The notes: generated by a model not told the origin, from the letters alone. A stretch of 39,083 nucleotides of DNA from Gammaproteobacteria bacterium (GCA_020849475.1 JADLGE010000082.1:1-39083), one strand, 5' to 3'; positions 15,533-24,986 are shown, counted from the stretch's first letter. Translations and numbers: made by a program.

Positions 15533-18046
15533 ATGCCGTCATTGACCGTTCAAGTCCCGAGCTGGCATTCGGTGCGCAGCTTTCTGGCCTCGTGTTGGGA
15601 AGATCCGGATGCGGACGCGACCCTCGCGGCGCAATTCAGGGGCCGCCAGTTCGATGCGGTGGTGGCCCAGCTGCCGATGTTTTCACTGGTCACCCTGGTG
15701 TTGATTGGCGCCGCGCTCGCGGTATTCCAGGACTACGTGGACCGTCCCATGGTAGTCGTGTGCGCCGCGCTGTTGTGTCTGCTGGTCGCCTTCATTTACG
15801 TGCCCGTGTGGCGCGCCTGGCAGCGCAAGCCGGACGACACGCCGGTCTCGCCACGCAGCGCGTGGGCGCTGGCGGTGGCGGTGGCCTTGAGCGGTATCGC
15901 GTTTTCGTGCCTGTCGCTCTACCTCTTCAACGAGGTGGACGACCAGCGTCGCGTGCTGATCGCGGGCGTCGTCGCGGCGTTGATTTCAACCTGCGGCTGG
16001 ATGTTCGCGAGCCTGCCCCAGGCGGCCTTGAGTTGGACGCTCAGCATGAGCGCCGCCGTGGTCATCGGCATCGCGGTGTTGCAATGGCAGCGCTTCGCGC
16101 CGCTGGTGCCCTTGATGTCCTTGTATGCCTTCGCGTTGGTCGGCACGGTATTGCTGACCTCGCGCCAGTTTCTCAAGCGCCTGCGCGCCGAGCACGCACT
16201 CACCGAACAGCATCAGCTGGTGGGATTGCTGCTCAATGACTTCGAGGAGAACGCCAGTGACTGGCTGTGGGAAACCGATGGCGACGGACGTCTGACGCGA
16301 GTCTCGGCGCGCCTCGCGCAAACCACCGGCTTGAGCATCGATGCGCTGCGCGGCCAGGTCCTGTGGGACATGCTCGCAAACCTCGCGCCGGCCGACAACG
16401 ATGCGCTACGCGATCGTTACCAGACGCTGGCCCAGCACATGCGCGGCGTCAGCGCGTTTCACGACGTGAGCCTGGCGGTGGTGTTGCAGGGCAAGCGGCG
16501 CTGGTGGTCGTTCACGGCCAAGCCACTGCTCGACACGGCGGGCGCGAAGTGCGGCTGGCGTGGCGTGGCCTCGGACGTCACCGATCAGCGTGAACGCAAT
16601 AACGAACTGCTGCGCCAGGCCAATCTCGATTCCTTGACTGGCCTTGGCAATCGCAATTTTTTCAATCGCCGGCTGGCGAGTTTCTTTTCGACGCCTGGGC
16701 TGATCAAGCCTTGCGTGCTGTTCATGCTCGATCTCGACAACTTCAAGACCGTCAACGATTCGCTCGGCCATGCGGCGGGCGACGTGCTGTTATGCGAAGT
16801 GGCGCGGCGCTTGCGCGGCCAGGTGCGCCGCGACGCGCTGCTGGCGCGCCTCGGCGGCGACGAATTCGCCTTGCTGGTGCCGGGTGTGTTCGAGCGCGAG
16901 GTCGCGCAAGGTCTGGGCAATCGCTTGCAGCAGGCGCTGCAGGCGCCGTGTGTCATCAACGACCACCGCATTGAAGTGCATGCCAGTATCGGCGTCGGCT
17001 GCGCGCCGCAGGATGCCGACAATGCCGAGGATCTGCTCAAGGTCGCCGACATGGCGCTGTACGCGGCCAAGGCCGCCGGGCGGCGCACGCTGCGCTTTTT
17101 CGAGCGCCACATGGAAGTCGATGCGCGCGACAAGCTCGGCCTGCTGGCTGACTTGAGCGACGCCCTGCGTGAAGGGCAACTGGAAGTCCATTACCAACCC
17201 CAGGTGCGGCTGCGCGACAACGCCCTGATTGGCTTCGAAGCGCTGGTGCGCTGGCGGCACCCGAGCCGTGGCATGGTGCCACCGGTGCAATTCATCGCGT
17301 TGGCGGAAGACAGCGGCCTCATCGTGCCGCTCGGGCGCTGGGTGCTGGAACAGGCGTGTCGGGATGCCGCGCAGTGGCCGGGCGACAAGCGCGTGGCGGT
17401 GAACGTCTCGGCGGTGGAATTCGAGCAGGCCGAGATTCGCCAGGTGGTGCGTGAAGCGCTGCGCGTCAGTGCGCTGCCGGTGCAACGTCTGGAACTGGAA
17501 TTGACCGAATCGACCTTGCTCGCCGACAGCGTGGCGGCCATCAAGCTGCTGCAGGACCTGCGTGACGATGGCGTGCGCATCGCGCTCGATGATTTCGGCA
17601 CCGGCTTTTCATCGCTGGCCTATTTGCGCAACCTGCCGCTCGACAAGCTGAAGATAGACCGCTCATTTGTCAGAACGCTCGATGACAAGAACAATGAACA
17701 AAGCGTCGCCATCGTGCAGGCCATCCACCGTCTCGCCAGCGCGTTGGGGCTCGACACCATCGCCGAGGGCGTGGAGACCGAAGCGCAGAAACTTGCCTTG
17801 AAACGCATCGGCTGCGGCCTCGGCCAAGGTTACTTGTTCGCCAAGGCCATGACCGGTGCGCAGACCCTGGAATTCATCGAGGCCTATGAGAACGACAACG
17901 TCGATCTCGCCATGACCATCGCCCATGTGAAGGCACCTCCGCAGCTCGCAGACCAGGATCTGCGCGTGGACGATCTGCGCATGACCATCGGCCGCCGCGG
18001 CGTGCCGCTATCTCATTGGGCGGCGGCGACGGCGGCCAGACAGTAA
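15533..18046 (+). CDS. Membrane-anchored PAS-GGDEF-EAL cyclic-di-GMP turnover protein
   Basis: An 837-residue protein. About six transmembrane helices fill residues 35-210, an integral-membrane sensor region that I cannot assign to a named MASE type. A PAS-like domain (about 235-350, with WLWETDGDGRLTRVS) comes next, then GGDEF (about 365-525), then EAL (about 540-790). The GGDEF motif is intact (G441-F445), but the inhibitory RxxD site is not conserved (RRDA at that spacing). The EAL motif is intact (E569-L571), and DDFGTGFSSLAYL is present, so phosphodiesterase activity is expected and cyclase activity is possible. The start has AGGAA 5 bases upstream. It may control biofilm or adhesin output, which would fit the nearby adhesin, but that is inference. 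Confidence 0.93.
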   Translation: MPSLTVQVPSWHSVRSFLASCWEDPDADATLAAQFRGRQFDAVVAQLPMFSLVTLVLIGAALAVFQDYVDRPMVVVCAALLCLLVAFIYVPVWRAWQRKPDDTPVSPRSAWALAVAVALSGIAFSCLSLYLFNEVDDQRRVLIAGVVAALISTCGWMFASLPQAALSWTLSMSAAVVIGIAVLQWQRFAPLVPLMSLYAFALVGTVLLTSRQFLKRLRAEHALTEQHQLVGLLLNDFEENASDWLWETDGDGRLTRVSARLAQTTGLSIDALRGQVLWDMLANLAPADNDALRDRYQTLAQHMRGVSAFHDVSLAVVLQGKRRWWSFTAKPLLDTAGAKCGWRGVASDVTDQRERNNELLRQANLDSLTGLGNRNFFNRRLASFFSTPGLIKPCVLFMLDLDNFKTVNDSLGHAAGDVLLCEVARRLRGQVRRDALLARLGGDEFALLVPGVFEREVAQGLGNRLQQALQAPCVINDHRIEVHASIGVGCAPQDADNAEDLLKVADMALYAAKAAGRRTLRFFERHMEVDARDKLGLLADLSDALREGQLEVHYQPQVRLRDNALIGFEALVRWRHPSRGMVPPVQFIALAEDSGLIVPLGRWVLEQACRDAAQWPGDKRVAVNVSAVEFEQAEIRQVVREALRVSALPVQRLELELTESTLLADSVAAIKLLQDLRDDGVRIALDDFGTGFSSLAYLRNLPLDKLKIDRSFVRTLDDKNNEQSVAIVQAIHRLASALGLDTIAEGVETEAQKLALKRIGCGLGQGYLFAKAMTGAQTLEFIEAYENDNVDLAMTIAHVKAPPQLADQDLRVDDLRMTIGRRGVPLSHWAAATAARQ

Positions 18047-18058
18047 CTCTGTATACCG

Positions 18059-18084
18059 GCAGGTGCGAATGAATTCGCACCTGC
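18059..18084. repeat. REP-type palindrome (family A) between convergent genes
   Basis: GCAGGTGCGAAT (18059-18070), GA, ATTCGCACCTGC (18073-18084): a perfect 12-bp stem sharing the family A core. It begins 12 bp after the GGDEF-EAL stop and lies 7 bp before the end of the convergent acyl-CoA synthetase, so it may work as a two-way transcript end. Confidence 0.8.
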
Positions 18085-18091
18085 AGATGCT

Positions 18092-19738
18092 TTACGGACT
18101 CCCCATCGCCTCGGCGTCTTTCCTCAATTTGAACTTTTGAATCTTGCCGGTCGCGGTCTTCGGCAAATCACAGAACACGATGGTCTTGGGCGCCTTGAAG
18201 TGCGCGAGCTTCTCGCGGCAGTAGGCGATGATTTGCTGCGCCGACACTTCGCCGGCGGTCGGCTTCAAGGTCACGAATGCACAGGGCGTCTCGCCCCACT
18301 TGTCGTCGGGGCGCGCGACCACCGCCGCTTCGAGAATGTCGGGATGCTTGTACAGCACTTCCTCGACTTCGATGGACGAAATGTTTTCGCCGCCCGAGAT
18401 GATGATGTCCTTGGAGCGATCCTTGATCTGGATATAGCCATCGGGATACATCACCGCGAGATCCCCTGAGTGGAACCAGCCGCCGGCCAGTGCTTCATCG
18501 GTGGCCTTCTTGTTCTTGAGATAGCCGCGCATCACCACGTTGCCCTTGAACATCACTTCGCCCAAGGTTTCGCCGTCGCGCGGCACCGGCTGCATGGTCT
18601 CCGGATCCATCACTTCCAGATCTTCCAGCACGTGGTAGCGCACGCCCTGGCGTATGAGCTTCTCGGCGTAGGCTTCTTCGTCGAGCGCCGCCCAGTCATC
18701 CTGCGGCGCGTTGAACACCGCCGGGCCGTAGACTTCGGTCAGGCCGTAGGTGTGGGTGATGTGGAAACCATTCGCTTCCATCGAACGCAGTATCGCGGCC
18801 GGCGGCGCGGCGCCGGCGGTCATCACTTCCACCGTGTGCGGCAGTGGGCGTTTGTCTTCCGGGCGCGCATGAATGATGAAGTTCAAGACGATGGGCGCGC
18901 CGCAGAAATGCGTGACTTTGTGATCGGCAATCGCGTCGTAGATGGGCTTGGCAGCGATGCGGCGCAGGCAGATGTTGGTGCCGGCAAGGGCGGCGATGGT
19001 CCACGGGAAGGTCCAGCCGCAGCAATGGAACATCGGCAAGGTCCACAGATACACCGGGTGGTGCGTCATGTTCCAGGCCATGGCGCAGCTGATGGCATTC
19101 AAATAGGCGCCGCGATGGTGATACACCACGCCCTTGGGATTGCCGGTGGTGCCAGACGTGTAGCACAGCGCCATCGACTGCCATTCGTTGTCCGGCAGTA
19201 CCCACGGATAGTCGGCGTCGCCCGCGGCGATGAAGTCTTCGTATTCCATCACGCCGATGCGGTCATGGCAGGGTGCGTCGACGTCGGCGATGTCGATGAC
19301 CAGCGGCTTGACCTTGGCCATCGCCAAGGCGTCGCGCGTGACATGGGCGAACTCGGTATCGACCAGCACCACCTTGGCTTCGCCGTGGTCGAGTATGAAG
19401 GCGATGGCTTCAGCATCGAGGCGGATGTTGATGGGATTGATCACCGCGCCGGCCGCCGGAATGCCGAACAGGCCTTCATAAAACGCCGGGATATTGGTTG
19501 CGATCACCGCCACCGTGTCGCCCTTGCCGATGCCACGCTTGCTGAGCGCCGACGCGAGGCGCCGGCAGCGCGTGAAAGTTTCCATCCAGCTGAAGCGACG
19601 CTCGCCATGCACCACCGCGAGGCGCTGCGGATAGACCGCCGCGGCGCGCGCAATCATGCTGAGTGGTGATAGCGGCACGTAGTTGGCAGGGACTTGATCG
19701 AGATCCTGTTCGTAAGCGTTGCGGGCGGCGTCGTTCAT
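18092..19738 (-). CDS. Acyl-CoA synthetase (AMP-forming, DmdB/fatty-acid ligase type)
   Basis: A 548-residue ANL-superfamily ligase that activates a carboxylic acid to its CoA thioester via an acyl-AMP. Visible motifs are the P-loop YTSGTTGNPKGVVYHHRG, THTYGLTEVYGPA, GWFHSGDLAVMYPDGYIQIKD, SGGENISSIEVEE and the catalytic-lysine end PKTATGKIQKFKLR. The CCGWTFPWTIAALAGT stretch is typical of the methylmercaptopropionyl-CoA ligase/medium-chain group, so the exact acid is not settled. The start has AAGGAA at good spacing. A crotonase lies 75 bp upstream on the same strand, probably in the same transcript. Confidence 0.93.
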   Translation of the reverse strand: MNDAARNAYEQDLDQVPANYVPLSPLSMIARAAAVYPQRLAVVHGERRFSWMETFTRCRRLASALSKRGIGKGDTVAVIATNIPAFYEGLFGIPAAGAVINPINIRLDAEAIAFILDHGEAKVVLVDTEFAHVTRDALAMAKVKPLVIDIADVDAPCHDRIGVMEYEDFIAAGDADYPWVLPDNEWQSMALCYTSGTTGNPKGVVYHHRGAYLNAISCAMAWNMTHHPVYLWTLPMFHCCGWTFPWTIAALAGTNICLRRIAAKPIYDAIADHKVTHFCGAPIVLNFIIHARPEDKRPLPHTVEVMTAGAAPPAAILRSMEANGFHITHTYGLTEVYGPAVFNAPQDDWAALDEEAYAEKLIRQGVRYHVLEDLEVMDPETMQPVPRDGETLGEVMFKGNVVMRGYLKNKKATDEALAGGWFHSGDLAVMYPDGYIQIKDRSKDIIISGGENISSIEVEEVLYKHPDILEAAVVARPDDKWGETPCAFVTLKPTAGEVSAQQIIAYCREKLAHFKAPKTIVFCDLPKTATGKIQKFKLRKDAEAMGSP

Positions 19739-19813
19739 GCCGAGAGTTCCTTATGCGATATGGGCGTGGGCACGCGCTCAAGCTGCGCGTGCGCGGCAAC
19801 GGGTGTTATGGCT

Positions 19814-20617
19814 TCAGCGGTCCTGCCACTTGGGCGCGCGTTTTTCGATGAAGGCGTTCAAGCCTTCGACGCCATCAGCGGCGAGCAGGTTGCACACCAG
19901 CTCTTCCGAGGTGCCGCGGTAGGCGCTGTCCAGACCTTGATTGACCTGACGATAGAACGACGCCTTGCCGAGACGCACGGCGTACTGTGATTTCTCGGCG
20001 ATGCGCTGCGCCAGTGCACGGGTGGCGCTGGCGAGTTCGGCATCGTCGACGACATGATTGACGAGGCCGATTTCGGCGGCGCGCGCGGCGTCGATGAAAT
20101 CGCCGGTCAGAAGCATTTCCAGGGCGTGCTTGCGCTGCACCACGCGGCTCAAGGCCACCGACGGCGTCGCGCAATACAGGCCATTGGCAATGCCATTGGT
20201 GGCGAAGCGCGCGCTGGCGGCGGCGACGGCGAGATCGCAGCTCGCCACCAGTTGACAGCCAGCGGCGGTGGCAATGCCTTGCACCTGCGCGATGACCGGC
20301 TGCGGCAACGCGACGATGGCCTGCATCATGCGCGAGCAATCGGCCAACAGGCGACGGTAGAACGCCTCGTCGCGATGGGCGTTCATTTCCTTCAAATCAT
20401 GGCCGGTGGAAAAGGCCTTGCCGGTGGCGGCGATGATCACCACTCGCACTTCGCTGCTGGCGGCGATGGCGGCCAGCTGTGTGCTCATGGCGGCGATGAC
20501 TTCGCTGGTGAGCGTGTTGTAACGGCCCGGACGATCGAGCGTCAGGGTGGCGATGCCATTATCGAGCGCGTAGCTCACGGCGGTGTCGGTGGTGGTGGGC
20601 GCTGGGCTGGCTGTCAT
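19814..20617 (-). CDS. Enoyl-CoA hydratase/isomerase family protein lacking the two catalytic glutamates
   Basis: A 267-residue crotonase-fold protein. The CoA-binding core is clear (GIATLTLDRPGRYNTLT, KAFSTGHDLKEM) and the oxyanion region is ATAAGCQLVASCDLAVA. Where hydratases carry Glu (GGGCE, then PE about 20 residues on), this protein has Gln (AGCQ) and a Gly-rich NGLYCATP stretch. That pattern resembles the ECHDC3 branch, whose chemistry is unclear. A hydratase reaction is therefore doubtful. The start has CCGGAG upstream. It is the first gene of the probable pair with the acyl-CoA synthetase and diverges from a second crotonase. Confidence 0.88.
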   Translation of the reverse strand: MTASPAPTTTDTAVSYALDNGIATLTLDRPGRYNTLTSEVIAAMSTQLAAIAASSEVRVVIIAATGKAFSTGHDLKEMNAHRDEAFYRRLLADCSRMMQAIVALPQPVIAQVQGIATAAGCQLVASCDLAVAAASARFATNGIANGLYCATPSVALSRVVQRKHALEMLLTGDFIDAARAAEIGLVNHVVDDAELASATRALAQRIAEKSQYAVRLGKASFYRQVNQGLDSAYRGTSEELVCNLLAADGVEGLNAFIEKRAPKWQDR

Positions 20618-20780
20618 CGTCGTGCTCCGGAGTCAGGGCGGTTATTGTCGAGGCGGGCAGGGACCTTCGCAAGCGACCCGGGGCGCGGTGTTATCCTGCG
20701 CTGCGGACCGCTGTGGTTCGTGGAATTCATCGAGGTCGGCACTGTGCGCCGGCCCATCACGCCGTGCAGGGGAGAGCAGC

Positions 20781-21614
20781 ATGCAGTATCGCGACATTCT
20801 TTATCGGGTCGAGGATCCGGTGGCCATCATCACCATGAACCGTCCCGAGCGGCTCAATGCTTTCACGCGCACCATGCTGGCCGAAATCCGCCATGCGGTG
20901 GCGGCGGCCGAGGCCGACCCGCGCGTGGTCGGCATCATTCTGACCGGCGCGGGGCGCGGCTTCTGCGCCGGCATGGACATGGCGGCGCTCGATGAAATCT
21001 CGGCCTCGGCAAGTCTCGATGGCGCTGAGGACCCGGCCCTCGCCGCCACGCCGGGCGACGCCGCCATGGGCGCCGATTTCAGCATTGCCTACACCTACCT
21101 GCTGGCGGTGCGCAAACCGGTGATCGCCGCCATCAACGGCCCCTGCGCGGGCCTCGGCTTCTGTTTCGCGGTTTTGAGCGACCTGCGCTTCGTCGAGCGT
21201 CAGGCTAAATTCTCGACCGCTTTCGCTGGCCGCGGCCTAGTCGCCGAACACGGTGTGAGCTGGCTTCTGCCGCGCCTCATCGGCACTTCGCGCGCGCTCG
21301 ACATCCTGTGGAGCGCGCGGCGCTTCGACGGCGAGGAAGCGGAGAAGATGGGCCTGGCCGACCGCCTGTGCGAAACCGGTGGCGCGCTTGAAGCGGCGCG
21401 CGAATACATCGTCAATCTGTCACGCACGGTGTCGCCGGCGTCGATGATGATCATCAAGCAGCAGGTCTATCGTCACTTGATGATGACCTTGGGCCCGGCC
21501 ATGGAAGAGACCAACCGGCTCATGGAAGAAAGTCTTGGCCGGCCGGATTTTCGCGAAGGCGTGCGCTCGTTCCTGGAGCAGCGCGAGCCGGCGTTCAAAC
21601 GCGTGAGTCTGTAA
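20781..21614 (+). CDS. Enoyl-CoA hydratase/isomerase family protein
   Basis: A 277-residue crotonase. The N-terminal MNRPERLNAF and GRGFCAGMDM are the usual acyl-CoA pocket motifs. The first catalytic Glu position is Phe (GLGFCFAVLSD), while the second keeps Glu in GLVAEHGVSWLLPRL. One-acid crotonases are often isomerases or other variants, so the reaction is open. I chose ATG 20781 because GGGGAG lies 7 bases ahead and the homology begins there; open frame continues further upstream without family sequence. It diverges from the minus-strand crotonase across 163 bp. Confidence 0.88.
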   Translation: MQYRDILYRVEDPVAIITMNRPERLNAFTRTMLAEIRHAVAAAEADPRVVGIILTGAGRGFCAGMDMAALDEISASASLDGAEDPALAATPGDAAMGADFSIAYTYLLAVRKPVIAAINGPCAGLGFCFAVLSDLRFVERQAKFSTAFAGRGLVAEHGVSWLLPRLIGTSRALDILWSARRFDGEEAEKMGLADRLCETGGALEAAREYIVNLSRTVSPASMMIIKQQVYRHLMMTLGPAMEETNRLMEESLGRPDFREGVRSFLEQREPAFKRVSL

Positions 21615-21705
21615 GCACACTACCGGATCGGGGGTGCGCGCACCTCAACCGCGAGCCGCGAAGCGTGCTGAGTGCGCGTTTCGCGCAAGCCGCGCGGCGC
21701 GACGC

Positions 21706-21719
21706 TTGAGGTGGATCAA
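21706..21719 (+). promoter_or_regulatory. Possible ANR/FNR box upstream of the LLM oxidoreductase
   Basis: TTGAG-GTGG-ATCAA differs at one base from TTGAT-N4-ATCAA. It lies 114 bp before the LLM start. The 219-bp gap also has a perfect 12-bp palindrome (21633-21644), a TGCGCG-TTT-CGCGCA hairpin (21673-21687) and the pair CACCTCAA (21641-21648)/TTGAGGTG (21706-21713), so the box overlaps one arm of a possible long stem. No good -10 is seen at the expected distance. Confidence 0.3.
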
Positions 21720-21833
21720 ACAATGCAGCCATGATTGTGAGAGCGTCGCAAAGCTCGCGCGGACCGGGAATACCCACTCGGCCACGTCGACCATCGGCAC
21801 AGCATCCATTCAACGTCACGGGAGTCACCAGCC

Positions 21834-22979
21834 ATGCGCGTAGGCGCCACGATTTTCAACCAGAATTATTCCGACTGGGACCGCTACGAAGCGGAAGAGC
21901 GCGGCGAGAAGGTTGCCGCCCGCCCGCAGCAGTCCGACCGCGATATCTTTCTTGAAGAGCTCGACATCGCGCGCATCGCCGACGACACCGGCTTCGATGC
22001 GCTGTGGACCATCGAGCATCACTTCACGCCCTACACCATGGTCACAAATCCGCTGCAGTACCTGACCTACGTGGCGGGCATCACCAAGCGCGTCGATCTC
22101 GGCACCATGGTCACGGTGCTGCCGTGGCACAACCCGGTGCGCGTCGCCGAAGACGTCAACATGCTCGATACTTTCCTGGGGCCGAAGCGCGAAATCATCT
22201 GCGGTGTCGGCCGCGGTCTCGGTCGTCGCGAATACGAAGGTCTGTCCATCGACCAGGGCGAGGCGCGTGAGCGTTTCGATGAATCGCTGCAGGTCTTGAA
22301 CATGTTGCTGGCTACCGGCAAGTGCGACTTCGACGGCAAGCATTACAAGATCAAGGGCCTGAAATTGCGCCCGCAGCCCGACAAGGACTTGAGCCCCAAC
22401 CTGTGGTGCGCCGGTGGCACCGACGAAACCGTGGAGATCATCGCGCGTCACGGCGTGCGGCCGCTGGTCATCCCGACCACGAGCTTGGGCCTGTCGCTCG
22501 AGACCGCGCGCAAATATGCGCGTCTGCATGCCAAGGCCGGCTTCGCGCCGTCCAAGACCAAGCTCGCACTGTGGACCTATGTCGCCGAGACCGAGGCCGA
22601 AGCGAAGGCCGGCGCCGAGCAGTACATGGTGCAATACGCCGATTCGGCCTTGCGCCACTACGAGCTGCGTGGCAGCCATCTTGGCAATATCAAGGGTTAT
22701 GAATCCTACGGCGCGATGCAAAAGGCGCTGGCCGCCGATCCGACGCCGTTCCTGCGCGGTTTCGTCGATTCCCATCCGTGGGGCACGCCGGATCAGACCA
22801 TCAAGCGCGCCAAGGATCTGGCCATGCAGTTCGGCTGCGAGGAAATCATGTTCATCTTCAAGTACGGCGGCATGCCGATGAAGATGGCGGAGAAGAGCAT
22901 GAAGCTCTTTGCCAAGGAAGTGATGCCGGCGCTGCAGGAACTGAACCCGCAGCCAATTGAGGTGCAGGACGCGGCCTGA
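21834..22979 (+). CDS. LLM class flavin-dependent oxidoreductase (luciferase-like)
   Basis: A 381-residue member of the bacterial luciferase-like monooxygenase family, which uses reduced FMN (or F420 in other branches) and O2. Visible are the early barrel strand and motif DALWTIEHHFTPYTM, the TMVTVLPWHNPVRVAEDVNMLD strand-helix, the conserved GVGRGLGRREYEGL, and a late GTPDQTIKRAKDLAMQFGCEE segment. The start has GGGAG ten bases ahead. It stands 219 bp after the crotonase and may have its own promoter. A flavin reductase at 27304 might supply reduced flavin, but the two are not in one operon. The substrate is unknown. Confidence 0.9.
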   Translation: MRVGATIFNQNYSDWDRYEAEERGEKVAARPQQSDRDIFLEELDIARIADDTGFDALWTIEHHFTPYTMVTNPLQYLTYVAGITKRVDLGTMVTVLPWHNPVRVAEDVNMLDTFLGPKREIICGVGRGLGRREYEGLSIDQGEARERFDESLQVLNMLLATGKCDFDGKHYKIKGLKLRPQPDKDLSPNLWCAGGTDETVEIIARHGVRPLVIPTTSLGLSLETARKYARLHAKAGFAPSKTKLALWTYVAETEAEAKAGAEQYMVQYADSALRHYELRGSHLGNIKGYESYGAMQKALAADPTPFLRGFVDSHPWGTPDQTIKRAKDLAMQFGCEEIMFIFKYGGMPMKMAEKSMKLFAKEVMPALQELNPQPIEVQDAA

Positions 22980-22990
22980 TGGGTATTACT

Positions 22991-23056
22991 GTGGGTCAGA
23001 CTTTAGTCTGACTGCCCGCTGTAGTGCTTCGAATGTCAGGCTGAAGCCTGACCCAC
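22991..23056. repeat. Paired REP elements (family B) after the LLM gene
   Basis: The first unit has GTGGG followed by hairpin GTCAGACT-TT-AGTCTGAC (22995-23012). The second, inverted, has GTCAGGCT-GA-AGCCTGAC (23035-23052) followed by CCCAC. The two units are near reverse complements with paired changes that keep both stems intact. The pair begins 11 bp after the LLM stop and ends 14 bp before the convergent ybiT stop. Confidence 0.8.
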
Positions 23057-23070
23057 AATATCCGATTGAC

Positions 23071-24696
23071 TCAAGCCTTGGCCGGCACCCTGCGGGGTGC
23101 CGCCTTCTCAAGGCCGCGCGATTCAAGATACTCATCATACGTACCCTTGAAGTCGATGATGCCCTCATGAGTCATCTCGATCACGCGGGTCGCGAGTGAG
23201 GACACGAATTCCCGATCATGACTGACGAACACCAGCGTGCCGGGATAATTCTCCAGCGCCTGGTTCAATGACTCGATGGATTCCATGTCCAAGTGGTTGG
23301 TCGGTTCGTCGAGCAAGAGCACGTTGGGCTTTTCCAGCACCAGCTTGCCGAACAGCATGCGCGCTTCCTCACCGCCCGAGATCACGTGCACCGACTTGTT
23401 GCTGTCGTCCTTCGAGAACAGCAGCTGGCCGAGCACCGCGCGCACGCGCATGTCGTCATCGCCTTTCTGGCGCCACTGGCTCATCCACTCGAAAAGATTC
23501 ATGTCTTTTTCGAAGTCCGCCGCGCGGTTCTGACGCACGTAACCGACTTCGGCGTTCTCGGCCCACTTCACCACGCCCTTGTCGGGCGTGACGTCGCCGG
23601 CCAGGCAGTGCAGGAGGGTGGTCTTGCCGATACCGTTGGGGCCGATGATGGCGACGCGTTCACCGGCGGCGACCGCCAGATCGAATTTCTCGAACAGCGT
23701 CACGCCGTCGTAGCCCTTGCTGAGTTTTTCCGCTTCGACCGCCAGGCGATGCAGCTTCTTGTTCTGCTCGAGGCGGATGTAGGGATTGACGCGGCTCGAC
23801 GGCTTCACATCCTCGAGCTGGATCTTTTCAATCTGGCGCGCGCGTGAAGTGGCCTGGCGGGCCTTGGAGGCGTTGGCCGAGAAGCGGCTGACGAAGTGCT
23901 TGAGCTCTTCAATCTGGGTCTGTTTCTTGGCGTTGTTGGCCAGCATGCGCTCGCGCACCGCGGTCGAGGCAATCATGTAGTCGTCGTAATTGCCGGGGTA
24001 TACCCGCAGCTCGCCGTAATCGAGATCGGCCATGTGCGTGCACACGCTGTTCAGGAAGTGGCGATCGTGGGAGACGATGACCATCGTGCAATCACGCGTG
24101 TTGAGGATCTCTTCGAGCCAGCGGATGGCATTGATGTCGAGGTTGTTGGTCGGCTCGTCGAGCAGCAGGATGTGCGGCTCGCCGAACAGCGCCTGCGCCA
24201 GCAGTACACGCAGCTTCCAGCCCGGCGCCACCTGGCTCATGAGGCCTTCATGCTGCTCTATCGGAATACCGACGCCCATCAACAGTTCACCGGCGCGTGA
24301 TTCGCAGGTGTAACCGTCGAGCTCGGCGAAGCGCACTTCCAGATCGGCCACACGCATACCGTCCTCTTCGCTCATGTGTTCCATGGCGTAGATGCGGTCG
24401 CGTTCCGATTTCACTTGCCACAACTCTTCGTGACCCATGATCACGGTGTTCAGCACCGTGCATTCCTCGAACGCGAACTGGTCCTGGCGGAGCTTGCCGA
24501 GGCGTTCACCCGGGTCAATGGAGACATTGCCATTGGTGGGGCTGAGTTCGCCGCCAAGGATTTTCATGAAGGTCGACTTGCCGCAACCATTGGCGCCGAT
24601 CAGGCCATAGCGATTGCCATTGCCGAATTTGACCGAGACGTTTTCGAACAGTGGCTTGGCGCCGAATTGAATGGTGACGTTGGCAGTTGTGAGCAC
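23071..24696 (-). CDS. ybiT: ABC-F family ATPase, YbiT type
   Basis: A 541-residue soluble protein with two ABC domains and no membrane part. The first domain has Walker [10 protein letters not shown], the signature variant [15 protein letters not shown] and Walker [12 protein letters not shown]. The linker is [18 protein letters not shown]. The second domain has [22 protein letters not shown] and [11 protein letters not shown]. The unusual VAPGW signature and near-identical stretches ([37 protein letters not shown]) match E. coli YbiT. ABC-F proteins act on the ribosome E site as translation factors. Translation begins at GTG (complement 24694-24696). Upstream sit 290 bp without a gene. Confidence 0.95.
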   Translation of the reverse strand: MLTTANVTIQFGAKPLFENVSVKFGNGNRYGLIGANGCGKSTFMKILGGELSPTNGNVSIDPGERLGKLRQDQFAFEECTVLNTVIMGHEELWQVKSERDRIYAMEHMSEEDGMRVADLEVRFAELDGYTCESRAGELLMGVGIPIEQHEGLMSQVAPGWKLRVLLAQALFGEPHILLLDEPTNNLDINAIRWLEEILNTRDCTMVIVSHDRHFLNSVCTHMADLDYGELRVYPGNYDDYMIASTAVRERMLANNAKKQTQIEELKHFVSRFSANASKARQATSRARQIEKIQLEDVKPSSRVNPYIRLEQNKKLHRLAVEAEKLSKGYDGVTLFEKFDLAVAAGERVAIIGPNGIGKTTLLHCLAGDVTPDKGVVKWAENAEVGYVRQNRAADFEKDMNLFEWMSQWRQKGDDDMRVRAVLGQLLFSKDDSNKSVHVISGGEEARMLFGKLVLEKPNVLLLDEPTNHLDMESIESLNQALENYPGTLVFVSHDREFVSSLATRVIEMTHEGIIDFKGTYDEYLESRGLEKAAPRRVPAKA

Positions 24697-24986
24697 GATA
24701 GGATTCCGAGTGAGGCATGGGTTGAATAGTGGCCCGGCGCGACGGGTGGACGAGCGCGGCGGGCAGGTGTCGGAGCATTCACGGCCAGAGTCCGCGGCGC
24801 GGGCGCGGCGGGGAGGGGAATGCGGCGGTGCGTCATGATACGCGTTTGAGGCGCCCGGCGCCCCCTTTTGTCGCCCCCTCGGCGGTCTCGACCGCGTCGC
24901 GCCGAGTGCCGACGAATCTGACCACAGTCAGACGGCCGGATAAGGCCGCAGCCTACCATCCAAGAACCATGGCGGGTTCGACACCA
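24697..24986. other. Intergenic region between the L,D-transpeptidase end and ybiT start
   Basis: No gene is seen in these 290 bp. They hold two neighbouring hairpins: TCTGAC-CACA-GTCAGA (24917-24932) and CGGCC-GGATAA-GGCCG (24933-24948). They follow the transpeptidase stop when read on the minus strand and could end its transcript, though no T-run is present. A third small stem, GGCGC-CCG-GCGCC, lies near 24850. The ybiT promoter should lie close to 24700-24760, but I see no convincing boxes. Confidence 0.5.

Noticed and set aside
15391..18084. The repeated GTGCGAAT palindromes as a CRISPR array
   Set aside because: Copies are kilobases apart, with genes between them rather than uniform short spacers, and no cas gene is present.
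19690..19703. TTGATCGAGATCC as an ANR/FNR box
   Set aside because: It lies inside the acyl-CoA synthetase coding sequence, and its second half does not match ATCAA.
23083..23100. GGCACC..GGTGCC hairpin at the end of ybiT as a terminator
   Set aside because: It is within the last codons, has no T-run, and encodes a plausible C-terminus.
23071..24696. ABC-F protein as an antibiotic-resistance determinant
   Set aside because: Its motifs match the housekeeping YbiT group, not the resistance-type ABC-F proteins.
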